Source: Microbacterium sp. SORGH_AS_0969 (GTDB lineage Bacteria > Actinomycetota > Actinomycetes > Actinomycetales > Microbacteriaceae). From it: DNA of 64,000 nucleotides. Below are positions 1 to 9,745 of the stretch, piece after piece; the stretch's first letter is position 1; each line of letters starts with the position of its first letter. A model generated the notes under the pieces. The model was not told the DNA's origin, ran no database searches, and was given only the letters and a program-made list of their open reading frames with translations. The translations under genes were made by a program, and so were the position numbers. Where the stretch lies: assembly GCF_030818255.1 (NCBI RefSeq), contig NZ_JAUTAG010000001.1:1550001-1614000 (forward strand), written 5' to 3'.

Positions 1-120
1 CGGCATCCGGGATTCGTCCTGTTGCGGCCTCGGTTGCCCCGGGGCGGCGGGCGGGCCGCGGGCCGTGCCGTCGTGCGGAGTTCGTGGGTGCCACGCCGTT
101 TGTGCGGCGTTGTTCGTGGC

Positions 121-534
121 GTGTCGTGGCCGGACTCCGCGTGGCGGTACGCGCGGTGGTGGGGCGGGTTTCGCCTCGGGGTGATCCCCGCCCGGCGGTC
201 GCGTGCCGTTGGGCGGATTTCGTGGGCGACGCGCCGTTCGGCTGGTCGCCGGCGCGGCGTGTCGTGGCCGGACTCCGCATGGCGGTACGCGCGGTGGTGC
301 GGCGGGTTTCGCCTCGGGGTGATCCCCGCCCGGCGGTCGTGCGCCGTTGGGCGGATTTCGTGGGCGACGCGCCGTTCGGCTGGTCGCCGGTGCGGCGTGT
401 CGTGGCTGGACTCCGCATGGCGGTACGCGCGGTGGTGGGGCGGGTTTCGCCTCGGGTTGATCCCCGCCCGGCGGTCGTGTGCCGTCGTGCGGAGTCGGTG
501 GGGGCCACGCCGTTCGGCTGACCCCGGGGGCGGC
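121..534. repeat. 138-bp tandem repeat, three copies
   Basis: Three consecutive units start at 121, 259 and 397, with an exact 138-bp period. Copies 1 and 2 are nearly identical; copy 3 drifts toward its end. Because 138 is a multiple of three, the repeats keep spurious frames open on the plus strand, but the composition is not protein-like. The unit holds a GGACTCCGCRTGGCGGTACG half and a GGATTTCGTGGGCGACGCGCC half, which recur around 15.95 kb and 26.7-27.15 kb. I see no gene in 1-660. Confidence 0.9.
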
Positions 535-668
535 GCGTCGCAATCGAACTCCGCGTGACGGTACGCCCCCGCGCGCACCCCCACTCCGCCTGGCGGTAGG
601 CGCCGGCCCGAACCCGGACGCCACGAGACGGCCAGGTGGGCACCGCCTGCCTTGCTCCGGTCCCGTGC

Positions 669-866
669 GGGACGGATCCCGGATGTCGCGCCTCGACGAC
701 TCGGTCGCGTGCCGCGTCCATTGCCCCGTGCGGGCCGAACTTCGGATGCCTCGGCCCGTCACCGCCCCCATCGCCCCCAGGACGGATTCCGAATGCCGCG
801 CCTCGACGCCGCTCGCCGTCCCCCTCGCCGCGAGGGGCGGACTCCGGATGCCGCGCCTCGACGCCG
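669..866. repeat. Degenerate short repeats upstream of clpB
   Basis: Three copies of a roughly 28-nt unit with core GATGCCGCGCCTCGACG lie near 669, 781 and 837, with uneven spacing. The stretch reads as non-coding and fills the space between the tandem array and the clpB promoter. Confidence 0.6.
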
Positions 867-885
867 TGGCATCCTGCCGACCCCA

Positions 886-914
886 TTGCCCCGCGCGGAC
901 GCTGATGCTAAACT
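886..914 (+). promoter_or_regulatory. clpB promoter (-35/-10)
   Basis: TTGCCC at 886-891 and TAAACT at 909-914 are separated by 17 nt, a good housekeeping-sigma spacing. The HAIR operator overlaps the last bases of the -10 and the expected transcription start. Confidence 0.6.
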
Positions 915-933
915 TGAGTCAACGCCACTCAAG
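913..933 (+). promoter_or_regulatory. HAIR operator (HspR-type)
   Basis: CTTGAGT, seven bases, ACTCAAG: an exact match to the HspR-associated inverted repeat consensus known from Streptomyces and mycobacteria. It covers the -10/start region of clpB, so HspR-type repression released by heat shock is expected. No hspR gene lies in this window. Confidence 0.88.
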
Positions 934-967
934 TTTGAGTGAAGCGAGAAAACTTCCAGGAGACGAC

Positions 968-3175
<2,208 letters not shown>

Positions 3176-3185
3176 GACGAACAGA

Positions 3186-3222
3186 GAGGGGGATGCCACG
3201 CGGTGTGCGTGGCATCCCCCTC
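3186..3222 (+). terminator. clpB terminator hairpin
   Basis: A perfect 14-bp stem (3186-3199 with 3209-3222) and a 9-nt loop lie 10 nt after the clpB stop. The stem contains GGATGCC/GGCATCC. There is no long U-tract. Confidence 0.75.
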
Positions 3223-3242
3223 CCGTGTGTGCGCCCCCCGTG

Positions 3243-3307
3243 CATAAACGCCATCCGCTCACGTAAACGCGGTGTGCTCGCGTTTCTGTGAGCGGATGGC
3301 GTTTATG
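3243..3307. repeat. Long perfect inverted repeat between convergent genes
   Basis: A 20-bp perfect arm pair (3243-3262 with 3288-3307) is followed inward by two mismatches and another 6-bp stem (3265-3270 with 3280-3285), leaving a 9-nt loop. It lies between clpB and the convergent DUF218 gene, could form a very stable cruciform, and lacks a U-tract. Two other long palindromes occur at 41283 and 49712 with unrelated arms. Confidence 0.85.
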
Positions 3308-3352
3308 GGGTGTGGCCGTCCCGGCGGGTCCTGCACCAGCCGCCCCGTTTCG

Positions 3353-3985
3353 TCACGGGCAGGGCGTGAGCCAGGCCTTCACGAACCCCGCGGTCTGATA
3401 CACGTACTGGAACGCCCAGTCGTACAGCGACATGTTCGTGTCGACACCCATCACGGTGACGTCGCCCCCGTAGCACTTCTCGAAGATGTACCGCGTGCGG
3501 GCGACATGCGGGGTGAAGGTGATCACGACCGTCTTGTCGCTGGGATGGCTCGCAACGTAGTCGGTGAGGAGTTTGGCCTCGCCGGCGGTGGTGAACGGGT
3601 CCGGCCGCTTGCAGGTGACCCCGGGCTCGCCACACGCGTCGATCTCAGAGGCGTCGAAGGCGCGGTCCCCATGCCCCTTTGCGGAACCCGACACGGAGAT
3701 CAGCATCGGCAGGTTGCCGTCGGCGTCGCGAAGGGTCTCACCGAGATCGAGCCGCTGCTGCTGGGGCGGTCCGATCACGTAGACGAGATTCGCGTCGGTC
3801 GGATCGCCCTGCGGAGGGAAGACGTAGAGGGGGAGCCCCGCCGCGACGATCGCCACGACAACGACGGCGAGTGCCAGGCTGAGCCGACGGAGGCGTCGCC
3901 ACCGTATTCGTCCGCGCCGCGCCCCCGCGAGCGCGATGGGCTGTGATTCCGGTGCACCGGCTTCGGTGGGCGAAGAGGTCGTCAC
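3353..3985 (-). CDS. DUF218 (YdcF/SanA/ElyC-like) membrane-anchored protein
   Basis: A 210-residue protein with one N-terminal membrane anchor (LALAVVVVAIVAAGLPLYVF, about residues 37-56) followed by an extracytoplasmic DUF218-like domain with LVYVIGPPQQQ, the FTTAGEAKLL helix and VVITFTPHVARTRYIFEKCYGG. Family members such as SanA and ElyC act in envelope integrity; the reaction here is unknown. I take the GTG at 3985 rather than the upstream ATG at 4051 because the extra 22 residues look unnatural and a TACCAT -10 lies 7 nt upstream, implying a leaderless mRNA. It is convergent with clpB. Confidence 0.65.
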   Translation of the reverse strand: MTTSSPTEAGAPESQPIALAGARRGRIRWRRLRRLSLALAVVVVAIVAAGLPLYVFPPQGDPTDANLVYVIGPPQQQRLDLGETLRDADGNLPMLISVSGSAKGHGDRAFDASEIDACGEPGVTCKRPDPFTTAGEAKLLTDYVASHPSDKTVVITFTPHVARTRYIFEKCYGGDVTVMGVDTNMSLYDWAFQYVYQTAGFVKAWLTPCP

Positions 3986-3992
3986 GGAAGCG

Positions 3993-3998
3993 ATGGTA
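3993..3998 (-). promoter_or_regulatory. -10 (TACCAT), leaderless
   Basis: Minus-strand hexamer ending 7 nt before the GTG at 3985. It belongs to the leaderless-promoter series. Confidence 0.45.
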
Positions 3999-4122
3999 AG
4001 CCGCCCTTGTGAACGCCACGTTGCCGACGACAGGTGAGCGCGGTCCGCCACCGCTGCGGCGCGATCGCCTCAGGGCGGAGTCCGCGTCGGCGCCCCGCCG
4101 CTGGCCGGACCGAAGCAGGTTT

Positions 4123-4153
4123 GCCCCCGCACCGCGGCTTCGGGTGCGGGGGC
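4123..4153 (-). terminator. Terminator hairpin after nitroreductase
   Basis: An 11-bp perfect stem (4123-4133 with 4143-4153) and 9-nt loop, about 27 nt beyond the nitroreductase stop on minus. Confidence 0.6.
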
Positions 4154-4179
4154 GAACGAGTGTCGCTGGGGTGTCGTGA

Positions 4180-4764
4180 TCAGGCGTCGACGAGCAGCGA
4201 CTCCGCGATCGTGCGGCGCTCGCGCGGCGCGAGTTCGCGCTGGCGCAGTCCCTCTTCGGCCGCGTCGACGTCGCCGAGGGTGCCCACGGCGATGACCGTC
4301 ACGGGCACGAAGCGGGGCTCGATGTCGAAGGCCGCGCGGAGGGCGTCGACCTCGAAGCCGCCCATCTGGTGCGTCGCGAGACCCTCGGCGTGCGCCTGCA
4401 CGGTGAAGTGCGCGGCCGCTTGACCGGCGTCGTACAGAGCCCAGGGGCGTGCCTCGCCCTCGGCCGTCTCGGTCTCGGCGAGCACGACGACCAGCGCGCC
4501 GGCGGCCGGAGCCCATGCCTGGTTGAAGCCCATCAGGGCCGACACGACGAGAGCGTGCGCGTCGCCGCCGCGACGGGCGACGATCAGGCGCCACGGCTGG
4601 TGGTTCATGCCCGAGGGAGCCCAACGGGCGGCTTCCAGGGCCGAGCGCAGCGCGACTTCGTCGATCGGCGTTTCGGGGTCGAAGACGCGCGTGCTCCAGC
4701 GCTCGGCGAGGACGTCGAGGATGGGGGCTTCGGTGGGGGCGGTGCGGTCGAGAACGAGAGACAT
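4180..4764 (-). CDS. Nitroreductase-family FMN oxidoreductase
   Basis: A 194-residue flavoenzyme of the nitroreductase fold that should reduce nitro compounds or quinones with NAD(P)H. Visible family features are the FMN-binding start RWSTRVFD, ARWAPSGMNHQPWRLIVA, the central AGALVVVLAE strand and the AAAHFTVQAHAEGLATHQMGGF helix. The ATG at 4764 is preferred over the in-frame upstream codon because CAGGAG sits 5 nt before it. It is a single gene; the physiological substrate cannot be read from the context. Confidence 0.85.
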   Translation of the reverse strand: MSLVLDRTAPTEAPILDVLAERWSTRVFDPETPIDEVALRSALEAARWAPSGMNHQPWRLIVARRGGDAHALVVSALMGFNQAWAPAAGALVVVLAETETAEGEARPWALYDAGQAAAHFTVQAHAEGLATHQMGGFEVDALRAAFDIEPRFVPVTVIAVGTLGDVDAAEEGLRQRELAPRERRTIAESLLVDA

Positions 4765-4975
4765 GGATACTCCTGTGAACGAGGACTGAGCCGGGACGCC
4801 GTTGACCCGAACCAGTGAACGCCACGCGCGCACGAGATGTTCCCATGTGACGTCGTGCGTCGCGCCCTCATAGAGAGATTTCAGGATGCCGCGCCCTCGG
4901 CGCGCGCGTCGATGAGCGACGGCTCGTCGCGTCGCGCCGCAACGGTGCCGCCCCGCCCCGCCGCAGGAGCCGCCG

Positions 4976-6337
4976 TCAGGCCTTCCAGGACGACGGCCCC
5001 GCGCTTCCCGCCGCGTACTCGTCGAGCGGCACCTTGTTCTGACGCCACGCGTCGATCACCGGCTGCACGATGCGCCAGCACTGCTCGGCCGCGTCGCCGC
5101 GGACGGCGAGCATCGCGTCGCCGTCGAGAATGCCCGAGAGCACTTCGCCGTACGCCTTGAGCGCGCCCTCGCCGAGGTCGGCGTCGAGGGTCACGCGCTC
5201 GAGCTCGAGCGGGTCGTCGGCGCCGTTGACGTTGAGCTCGAGGCTCATCGTGTCGGGGCCGAGCGAGAAGACGAGCTTCGACGGGTCGCTCTCGCCGACG
5301 AATCCGCCGGGAAGGTGCCGCACGGGCTTGAAGGTGACGGTGACGGCCGGGTCTCCGGCATCCAGAGCCTTGCCCGAACGGAGCGTGATGGGCACACCCT
5401 GCCAGCGCGCCGTACGCACCTCGACGGTCATCTCGGCGAGCGTCTCGGTGTTGCGCGACGGGTCGACGCCGGGCTCGTCGACGTACGAGACGAAGTGGCG
5501 GTCGCCCACCTCGCCCGCGGTGTACCGCGCGCGGCGGGAGTTCTTCACCGGGTCGTCGTCGAGCACGTGGGTTGCGCGCAGCACGGCCGACGTCGCGTCG
5601 CGCAGATCGAGCTGGTCGAGCGAGGACGGCGGCTCCATCGTGACGAACGCCATGACCTGCAGCAGGTGGCTCTGGATCATGTCGACCAGAGCTCCTGCGG
5701 AGTCGTAGTACCCGGCGCGGCCTTCGAGGCCGAGCTTCTCGGGGAAGTCGACCGTGATGGTCGCGATGTCGTCGGCCGACCACACGCTCTCGATGAGACG
5801 GTTGGCGAAGCGCACGCCCAGCAGGTTGAGCACCGTGGAGCGACCGAGGAAGTGGTCGATGCGGAAGACCTGGTCTTCGGGGACGAGGGTCGCCAGCTGC
5901 TCGTTGAGCTTGTGCGCGCTGGCTTCGTCGGTGCCGAAGGGCTTCTCGAGGGCGAGGATCGTGCCCGCGGGGATCGTGACGTCGGCGAGGGCGATGCACG
6001 ACTTCTCGGTGACGGCCGGCGGAACGGCGAAGTACAGGGCCAGGCGCCCTTCGGCGCCGTCGAGGAGGGTCTGCAGGTCGGCGGCCTTCGTGATGTCGGC
6101 TTGCGAGTAGGTCGTCGACGAGACCTGGTCGAAGGCCGCCTCGGCATCCATCGTCTGGAAGGCCTTCTTCACGACGTCGCGCCAGTGCTCGTCGGTCCAG
6201 TCGTCCATGCCGGCGCCGTGCAGGCGGATCGAGCGCTTCGGCTCGCGGGCGAGCAACTGGCCGAGGGCCGGGAGGAGCAGTCGAGAGGTGAGGTCGCCCG
6301 AGGCGCCCAGGATGATCAGGGTCGTGTCCGCCGCCAT
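4976..6337 (-). CDS. zwf: Glucose-6-phosphate dehydrogenase
   Basis: NADP-dependent oxidation of glucose-6-phosphate to 6-phosphogluconolactone, the entry to the oxidative pentose phosphate pathway. The Rossmann fingerprint GASGDLTSRLLLPAL is at 11-25, EKPFG at 131-135, and RIDHFLG at 159-165 corresponds to the family's RIDHYLGK substrate motif, with Phe for Tyr and Arg for Lys. At 453 residues it is shorter than typical (about 490-515). It stands alone rather than beside tal/opcA/pgl as in the usual actinobacterial cluster, so it may be a second, variant copy. A TACGGT -10 ends 6 nt before the ATG. Confidence 0.85.
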   Translation of the reverse strand: MAADTTLIILGASGDLTSRLLLPALGQLLAREPKRSIRLHGAGMDDWTDEHWRDVVKKAFQTMDAEAAFDQVSSTTYSQADITKAADLQTLLDGAEGRLALYFAVPPAVTEKSCIALADVTIPAGTILALEKPFGTDEASAHKLNEQLATLVPEDQVFRIDHFLGRSTVLNLLGVRFANRLIESVWSADDIATITVDFPEKLGLEGRAGYYDSAGALVDMIQSHLLQVMAFVTMEPPSSLDQLDLRDATSAVLRATHVLDDDPVKNSRRARYTAGEVGDRHFVSYVDEPGVDPSRNTETLAEMTVEVRTARWQGVPITLRSGKALDAGDPAVTVTFKPVRHLPGGFVGESDPSKLVFSLGPDTMSLELNVNGADDPLELERVTLDADLGEGALKAYGEVLSGILDGDAMLAVRGDAAEQCWRIVQPVIDAWRQNKVPLDEYAAGSAGPSSWKA

Positions 6338-6343
6338 GGGGTA

Positions 6344-6349
6344 ACCGTA
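6344..6349 (-). promoter_or_regulatory. -10 (TACGGT), leaderless zwf
   Basis: Minus-strand hexamer ending 6 nt before the zwf ATG. Confidence 0.45.
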
Positions 6350-6450
6350 GCGCTCGGTTCCGACATCGCCGGGATGCTTGCAGCGCGCGCATGGATGCCA
6401 CTATCGAGATGTTCGGCCACGATGTCGGCGGCACCTGCCATGATCCGAGG

Positions 6451-8223
6451 GTGACCACTCCGATCGAGGACTATGCGGTCCTCAGCAACTGCCGCTCCGC
6501 AGCCCTGGTCTCCCGCGACGGGAGCATCGATTGGCTCTGCCTGCCGCGGTACGACAGCGGGTCGATGCTCGGCGCGCTCCTCGGCGACGAGTCGCACGGG
6601 CGGTGGTCGCTGCGCCCCGCAGACCCCGAGGCCCGGGCGACCCGGCGCTACGACGGCGACACCTTCGTCCTCGTGACGCGGTGGGAGACGGCGACCGGCG
6701 TCGCCGACGTCTACGACGCGATGCCGGTCGACGAGGGCGTCGAAGCGGTGATCCGTCGCGTGGTCGGTGTGTCGGGCGAGGTCGACTTCGTCAGCGAGGT
6801 CCGTCTGCGCTTCGACTACGCGCGGGCCGTCCCGTGGGTTCAGCAGATCGGACAGGGCGGCGAACACGCGATCCTCGCCGTCGCGGGTCCCGATGCCGTC
6901 GTCATCCGGGGTCCGCGCCTGATCGCCGTCGACACCGCGCATCGCGGCCGCTGGACGGCGGCGGCGGGGCAGAGCGTCGATTCCGTCCTCTCGTGGGGCC
7001 CGTCGTGGAAGGAAGCCCCCGCGGCGTTCAATGTCGAGGCGGCCCTCGAACGCACGCGCGAATGGTGGGCCGCGTGGGCCGACCGCGTGCAGTCCGCCGG
7101 CACGCACGCGGCACTCGTCACCCGTTCGCTCATGGTGCTGCGCGCCCTCACGCACTCCGAGACCGGCGGCATCGTCGCGGCCGCGACCACCTCGCTCCCC
7201 GAGGCCTTCGGCGGCTCCCGCAACTGGGACTACCGCTACGTGTGGCTGCGCGACGCCGCGCTCACGCTGAGCGCGTACATCGACCACGGGTACCTGGATG
7301 CCGCCCAGCACTGGCGCACCTGGCTGCTCCGGGCCATCGCCGGCGATCCGGCCGACGTGCAGATCATGTACGGCATCGCGGGGGAGCGCGACCTCCCCGA
7401 GCGAGAGATCACGAGCCTTCCCGGATACGGCGGCGCCGCGCCCGTTCGCATCGGCAACGGGGCGGTCACGCAGTACCAGGCCGATGTCATCGGCGAGGTG
7501 ATGGTGGCGCTCGAAGCGGCGCGGAACGCGGGCGTCGAAGAGACGACGTTCTCGTGGTCGCTCCAACGTTCCCTGCTGAATCAGCTCGCAGGAGAGGTCG
7601 ACAAACCCGACCTCGGCATCTGGGAGATGCGCGGAGAACCGCACTACTTCACCCACTCCCGGGCGATGGTGTGGGCCGCGTTCGACCGTGGCATCCGGGC
7701 CGTCGAAGAGGGCGGTCGCGAGGGCGAGGTCGACACGTGGCGCGCGCTGCGCGACAGCGTGCGCGCCGACATCGATGCGCGTGGCGTGCACGAGGGCGGG
7801 TGGTTCACGCAGCACTTCGACACCGACGAGGTCGACGCGTCGCTGCTCGTGCTGCCGCAGGTGGGCTTCTGCGCCTACGACGATCCGCGCATGCTCGCCA
7901 CGGTCGCGCGCATGGAAAAGACGCTCATGCCCGACGGGTGGCTTCTGCGCTATCGCACCACCGGTGTCGACGGGCTCAGCGGCGACGAGCATCCCTTCCT
8001 CGCGTGTTCGTTCTGGCTGGTCGGGCAGTACGCGCACAGCGGGCGGCGCGACGAGGCCGTGACGTTGATGAAGCGCCTCACGGCGGTCGCCAACGACCTC
8101 GGCCTGCTGTCGGAGGAGTACGACCCCACGACGAAGCGGCAGGCCGGGAACACCCCGCAGGCCCTGTCGCATCTCGCGCTGGTGGGGGCGGCCGACGCCC
8201 TGGATGCCACGGCTCCGCGCTGA
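6451..8223 (+). CDS. GH15 glucoamylase/trehalase-type glycosidase
   Basis: Inverting alpha-glucosidase of glycoside hydrolase family 15; actinobacterial members of this form are often trehalases. The 590-residue protein has the N-terminal beta domain starting PIEDYAVLSNCRSAALVSRD and the (alpha/alpha)6 barrel with NWDYRYVWLRDAALTLSAYI. The catalytic-base region is SEEYDPTTKRQAGNTPQALSH, with Glu555/556. I use the GTG at 6451, where family homology begins; the ATG at 6391 would add 20 unrelated residues. A weak CATGAT ends 6 nt upstream. It is divergent from zwf, so the two may coordinate trehalose/glucose use. Trehalose versus maltose specificity is not resolved. Confidence 0.87.
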   Translation: MTTPIEDYAVLSNCRSAALVSRDGSIDWLCLPRYDSGSMLGALLGDESHGRWSLRPADPEARATRRYDGDTFVLVTRWETATGVADVYDAMPVDEGVEAVIRRVVGVSGEVDFVSEVRLRFDYARAVPWVQQIGQGGEHAILAVAGPDAVVIRGPRLIAVDTAHRGRWTAAAGQSVDSVLSWGPSWKEAPAAFNVEAALERTREWWAAWADRVQSAGTHAALVTRSLMVLRALTHSETGGIVAAATTSLPEAFGGSRNWDYRYVWLRDAALTLSAYIDHGYLDAAQHWRTWLLRAIAGDPADVQIMYGIAGERDLPEREITSLPGYGGAAPVRIGNGAVTQYQADVIGEVMVALEAARNAGVEETTFSWSLQRSLLNQLAGEVDKPDLGIWEMRGEPHYFTHSRAMVWAAFDRGIRAVEEGGREGEVDTWRALRDSVRADIDARGVHEGGWFTQHFDTDEVDASLLVLPQVGFCAYDDPRMLATVARMEKTLMPDGWLLRYRTTGVDGLSGDEHPFLACSFWLVGQYAHSGRRDEAVTLMKRLTAVANDLGLLSEEYDPTTKRQAGNTPQALSHLALVGAADALDATAPR

Positions 8224-8278
8224 GCGCCCTCCTCGGGCCGCGGCGGCGGTGGCCGCGCGCTCTGCGGGCCGCGGCGGA

Positions 8279-8328
8279 GGTGGCTGAGCCTGTCGAAGCC
8301 TCCGGTCCCTTCGACGGGCTCAGGGACC
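8279..8328. repeat. Two 25-nt stem-loop elements (TCGACRGGCTC family)
   Basis: Element 1 (8279-8303) has arms GGTGGCT/AGCCTCC around the loop in its complement form. Element 2 (8304-8328) has perfect arms GGTCCCT/AGGGACC around TCGACGGGCTC. They follow the GH15 gene. Confidence 0.85.
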
Positions 8329-8419
8329 TCGCGCTGCGTGAGCGACCCCGCGCGGCGAGCACGACCTCACGCTGCGCACGGGGACCGCGCAGTCCGCCCC
8401 CACCCCCACCGCGCGGCCC

Positions 8420-8425
8420 TAGAGT
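8420..8425 (+). promoter_or_regulatory. -10 (TAGAGT), leaderless
   Basis: The hexamer ends 6 nt before the ATG at 8432. Confidence 0.5.
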
Positions 8426-8431
8426 CATCGC

Positions 8432-9109
8432 ATGGACGACGACGTCGAGTTGCGCCGCCTGCGCGAGCGGGTCTACGGCGTCGACGGTGCCGCCGCCACT
8501 CCGGCGATGATCGCTCGGCTCGCCGAGCTCGAGGAGAACGCACGACGGCCGCCCATCGTGGAGGATCCGCCCGCCGACGTACCGGATGCCGAGCCCCCGA
8601 CGCCCGCTGACGACGTCACCGAACCGTCCACCCGGCGCCCCGCCCTCCGCTGGGCGCTCATCGGGGTCGGCGCCGTCGCCCTCGTGAGCGTCGGCGTCGC
8701 GATCGGCTCCACGTTCGCGGCCCCTCCGTCGACCGCGGCCACCGCCGATCCCGCCGAGGCGAGCCTGCCCGAGCTCACCTTCCCGCAGACGGCCGAAGAC
8801 GTCATCTCGGCCGAGATCCTCAGCGACAGCGGCATCGACCCGGCGAGCACCCGTTACATCGCGACGGTGAGCGACTTCCGCATCTACCTCGCCCGGCCCG
8901 ACGACGGCGACGGACGCTGCATCGCGACCTTCACCTCCAGCGAGAACCGTCCCTGGTCCGCCGGGTGCGCGAGCGGAGCGCAGGTCGGAGCCGCCGTCTT
9001 CGGCATCGACGAGAGACTCACCGTCGCGATCGGCGAGCCGGTCTCGTCGGGGGTCGACGGCATCCCGATCCGTCTGTCCGACAGCGTCACGGCCTTCGTG
9101 GCGCGCTGA
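8432..9109 (+). CDS. Single-pass membrane protein, unknown function
   Basis: A 225-residue product. Residues 1-70 are acidic and proline-rich with a heptad-like start (ELRRLRERVYGV, IARLAELEENA). One transmembrane helix follows (ALRWALIGVGAVALVSVGVAIG, about 71-92), then an extracytoplasmic domain of about 130 residues with two cysteines (GRCIATF and SAGCASG) spaced for a disulfide. I do not recognise the family. The layout suggests a small membrane sensor or anti-sigma-like protein, but no partner is seen. A TAGAGT -10 ends 6 nt upstream. The stop overlaps the start of the next gene. Confidence 0.7.
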   Translation: MDDDVELRRLRERVYGVDGAAATPAMIARLAELEENARRPPIVEDPPADVPDAEPPTPADDVTEPSTRRPALRWALIGVGAVALVSVGVAIGSTFAAPPSTAATADPAEASLPELTFPQTAEDVISAEILSDSGIDPASTRYIATVSDFRIYLARPDDGDGRCIATFTSSENRPWSAGCASGAQVGAAVFGIDERLTVAIGEPVSSGVDGIPIRLSDSVTAFVAR

Positions 9110-9483
9110 GTCCCGCCGGTGCCTTCTCGGGCTTCGCCGTCGACGACCTCGACGCCGCCCATCGCTTCTACGCGGACACGCTCGGACTCACCGTCGAGGT
9201 GCTCGCCGGCACGGGCTTCCTGTCGCTGCAGCTCGCCTCGGGTGGGAGCGTGCTCGTGTACGGCAAGCCGAACCACACGCCCGCGTCGTTCACGGTGCTG
9301 AACTTCCCCGTCGCGGATGTCGAGGCGGCCGTCGACGACCTGCGGGCGCGTGGCGTCGAGACGAAGATCTACGACGATGCGGACTTCCCCACCGACTCGC
9401 GCGGTATCATGCGCGAGGGCGGACCGCTGATCGCGTGGTTCCGCGACTCGGCGGGCAACGTCCTCGCCGTGCTCGAAGAATGA
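9106..9483 (+). CDS. VOC (glyoxalase-fold) protein with apparent CTG start
   Basis: About 125 residues of vicinal-oxygen-chelate fold: AFSGFAVDDLDAAHRFYADTLGL, the central GGSVLVYGKPNHTPASFTVLNF strand and GGPLIAWFRDSAGNVLAVLEE. Members are metal-dependent lyases, dioxygenases or binding proteins; the function here is unknown. There is no in-frame ATG, GTG or TTG between the GTG at 8965, deep inside the previous gene, and the domain start. The only codon placed as expected is CTG at 9106, forming a CTGA overlap with the upstream TGA, analogous to the ATGA/GTGA overlaps elsewhere in the window. Reinitiation at CTG is inferred; a sequence error is the alternative. Confidence 0.7.
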   Translation: MSPAGAFSGFAVDDLDAAHRFYADTLGLTVEVLAGTGFLSLQLASGGSVLVYGKPNHTPASFTVLNFPVADVEAAVDDLRARGVETKIYDDADFPTDSRGIMREGGPLIAWFRDSAGNVLAVLEE

Positions 9484-9488
9484 CGCGC

Positions 9489-9524
9489 GGGGGAGGGATG
9501 CCGAAGCCCTGGCATCCCTCCCCC
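9489..9524 (+). terminator. Terminator hairpin after the VOC gene
   Basis: A perfect 14-bp stem (9489-9502 with 9511-9524) and 8-nt loop immediately after the stop. It is built from GGGATGCC/GGCATCCC like the clpB terminator. Confidence 0.75.
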
Positions 9525-9564
9525 TCCTCCCGTCGCGGGGCCTCGCGCCTCACGCGCAACGCGA

Positions 9565-9693
9565 GGTCCCTGAGCCTGTCGAAGGGACCGGGGGCTTCGA
9601 CAGGCTCAGCCCCCTCCGCCCCGCCGGGTCGCGCGCAACGCGAGGTCCCTGAGCCTGTCGAAGGGACCGGGGGCTTTGACGGCCTCAGCCCCC
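9565..9693. repeat. Cluster of four 25-nt stem-loops with changing arms
   Basis: Elements lie at 9565-9589 and 9644-9668 (arms GGTCCCT/AGGGACC), 9590-9614 and 9669-9693 (arms GGGGGCT/AGCCCCC). The 11-nt loop is TCGACAGGCTC or its complement, degenerate in the last copy. All arms are perfectly paired despite the different sequences. The cluster sits between the convergent VOC and ABC permease genes. Confidence 0.9.
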
Positions 9694-9745
9694 TCCGCCC
9701 GCCGGGCCTCAGCCCCCTCCGCCCAAAGGCCCCCGCGCGCTGCCC

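Noticed and set aside
22..558. Coding frames inside the 138-bp array
   Set aside because: Frames stay open because the period is a multiple of three; the peptides are Arg/Trp/Gly-rich with no start signal and repeat exactly with the DNA.
4881..6458. Arg-rich 525-codon minus frame overlapping zwf
   Set aside because: An out-of-frame shadow of zwf; the Rossmann and substrate motifs are all in the 4976-6337 frame.
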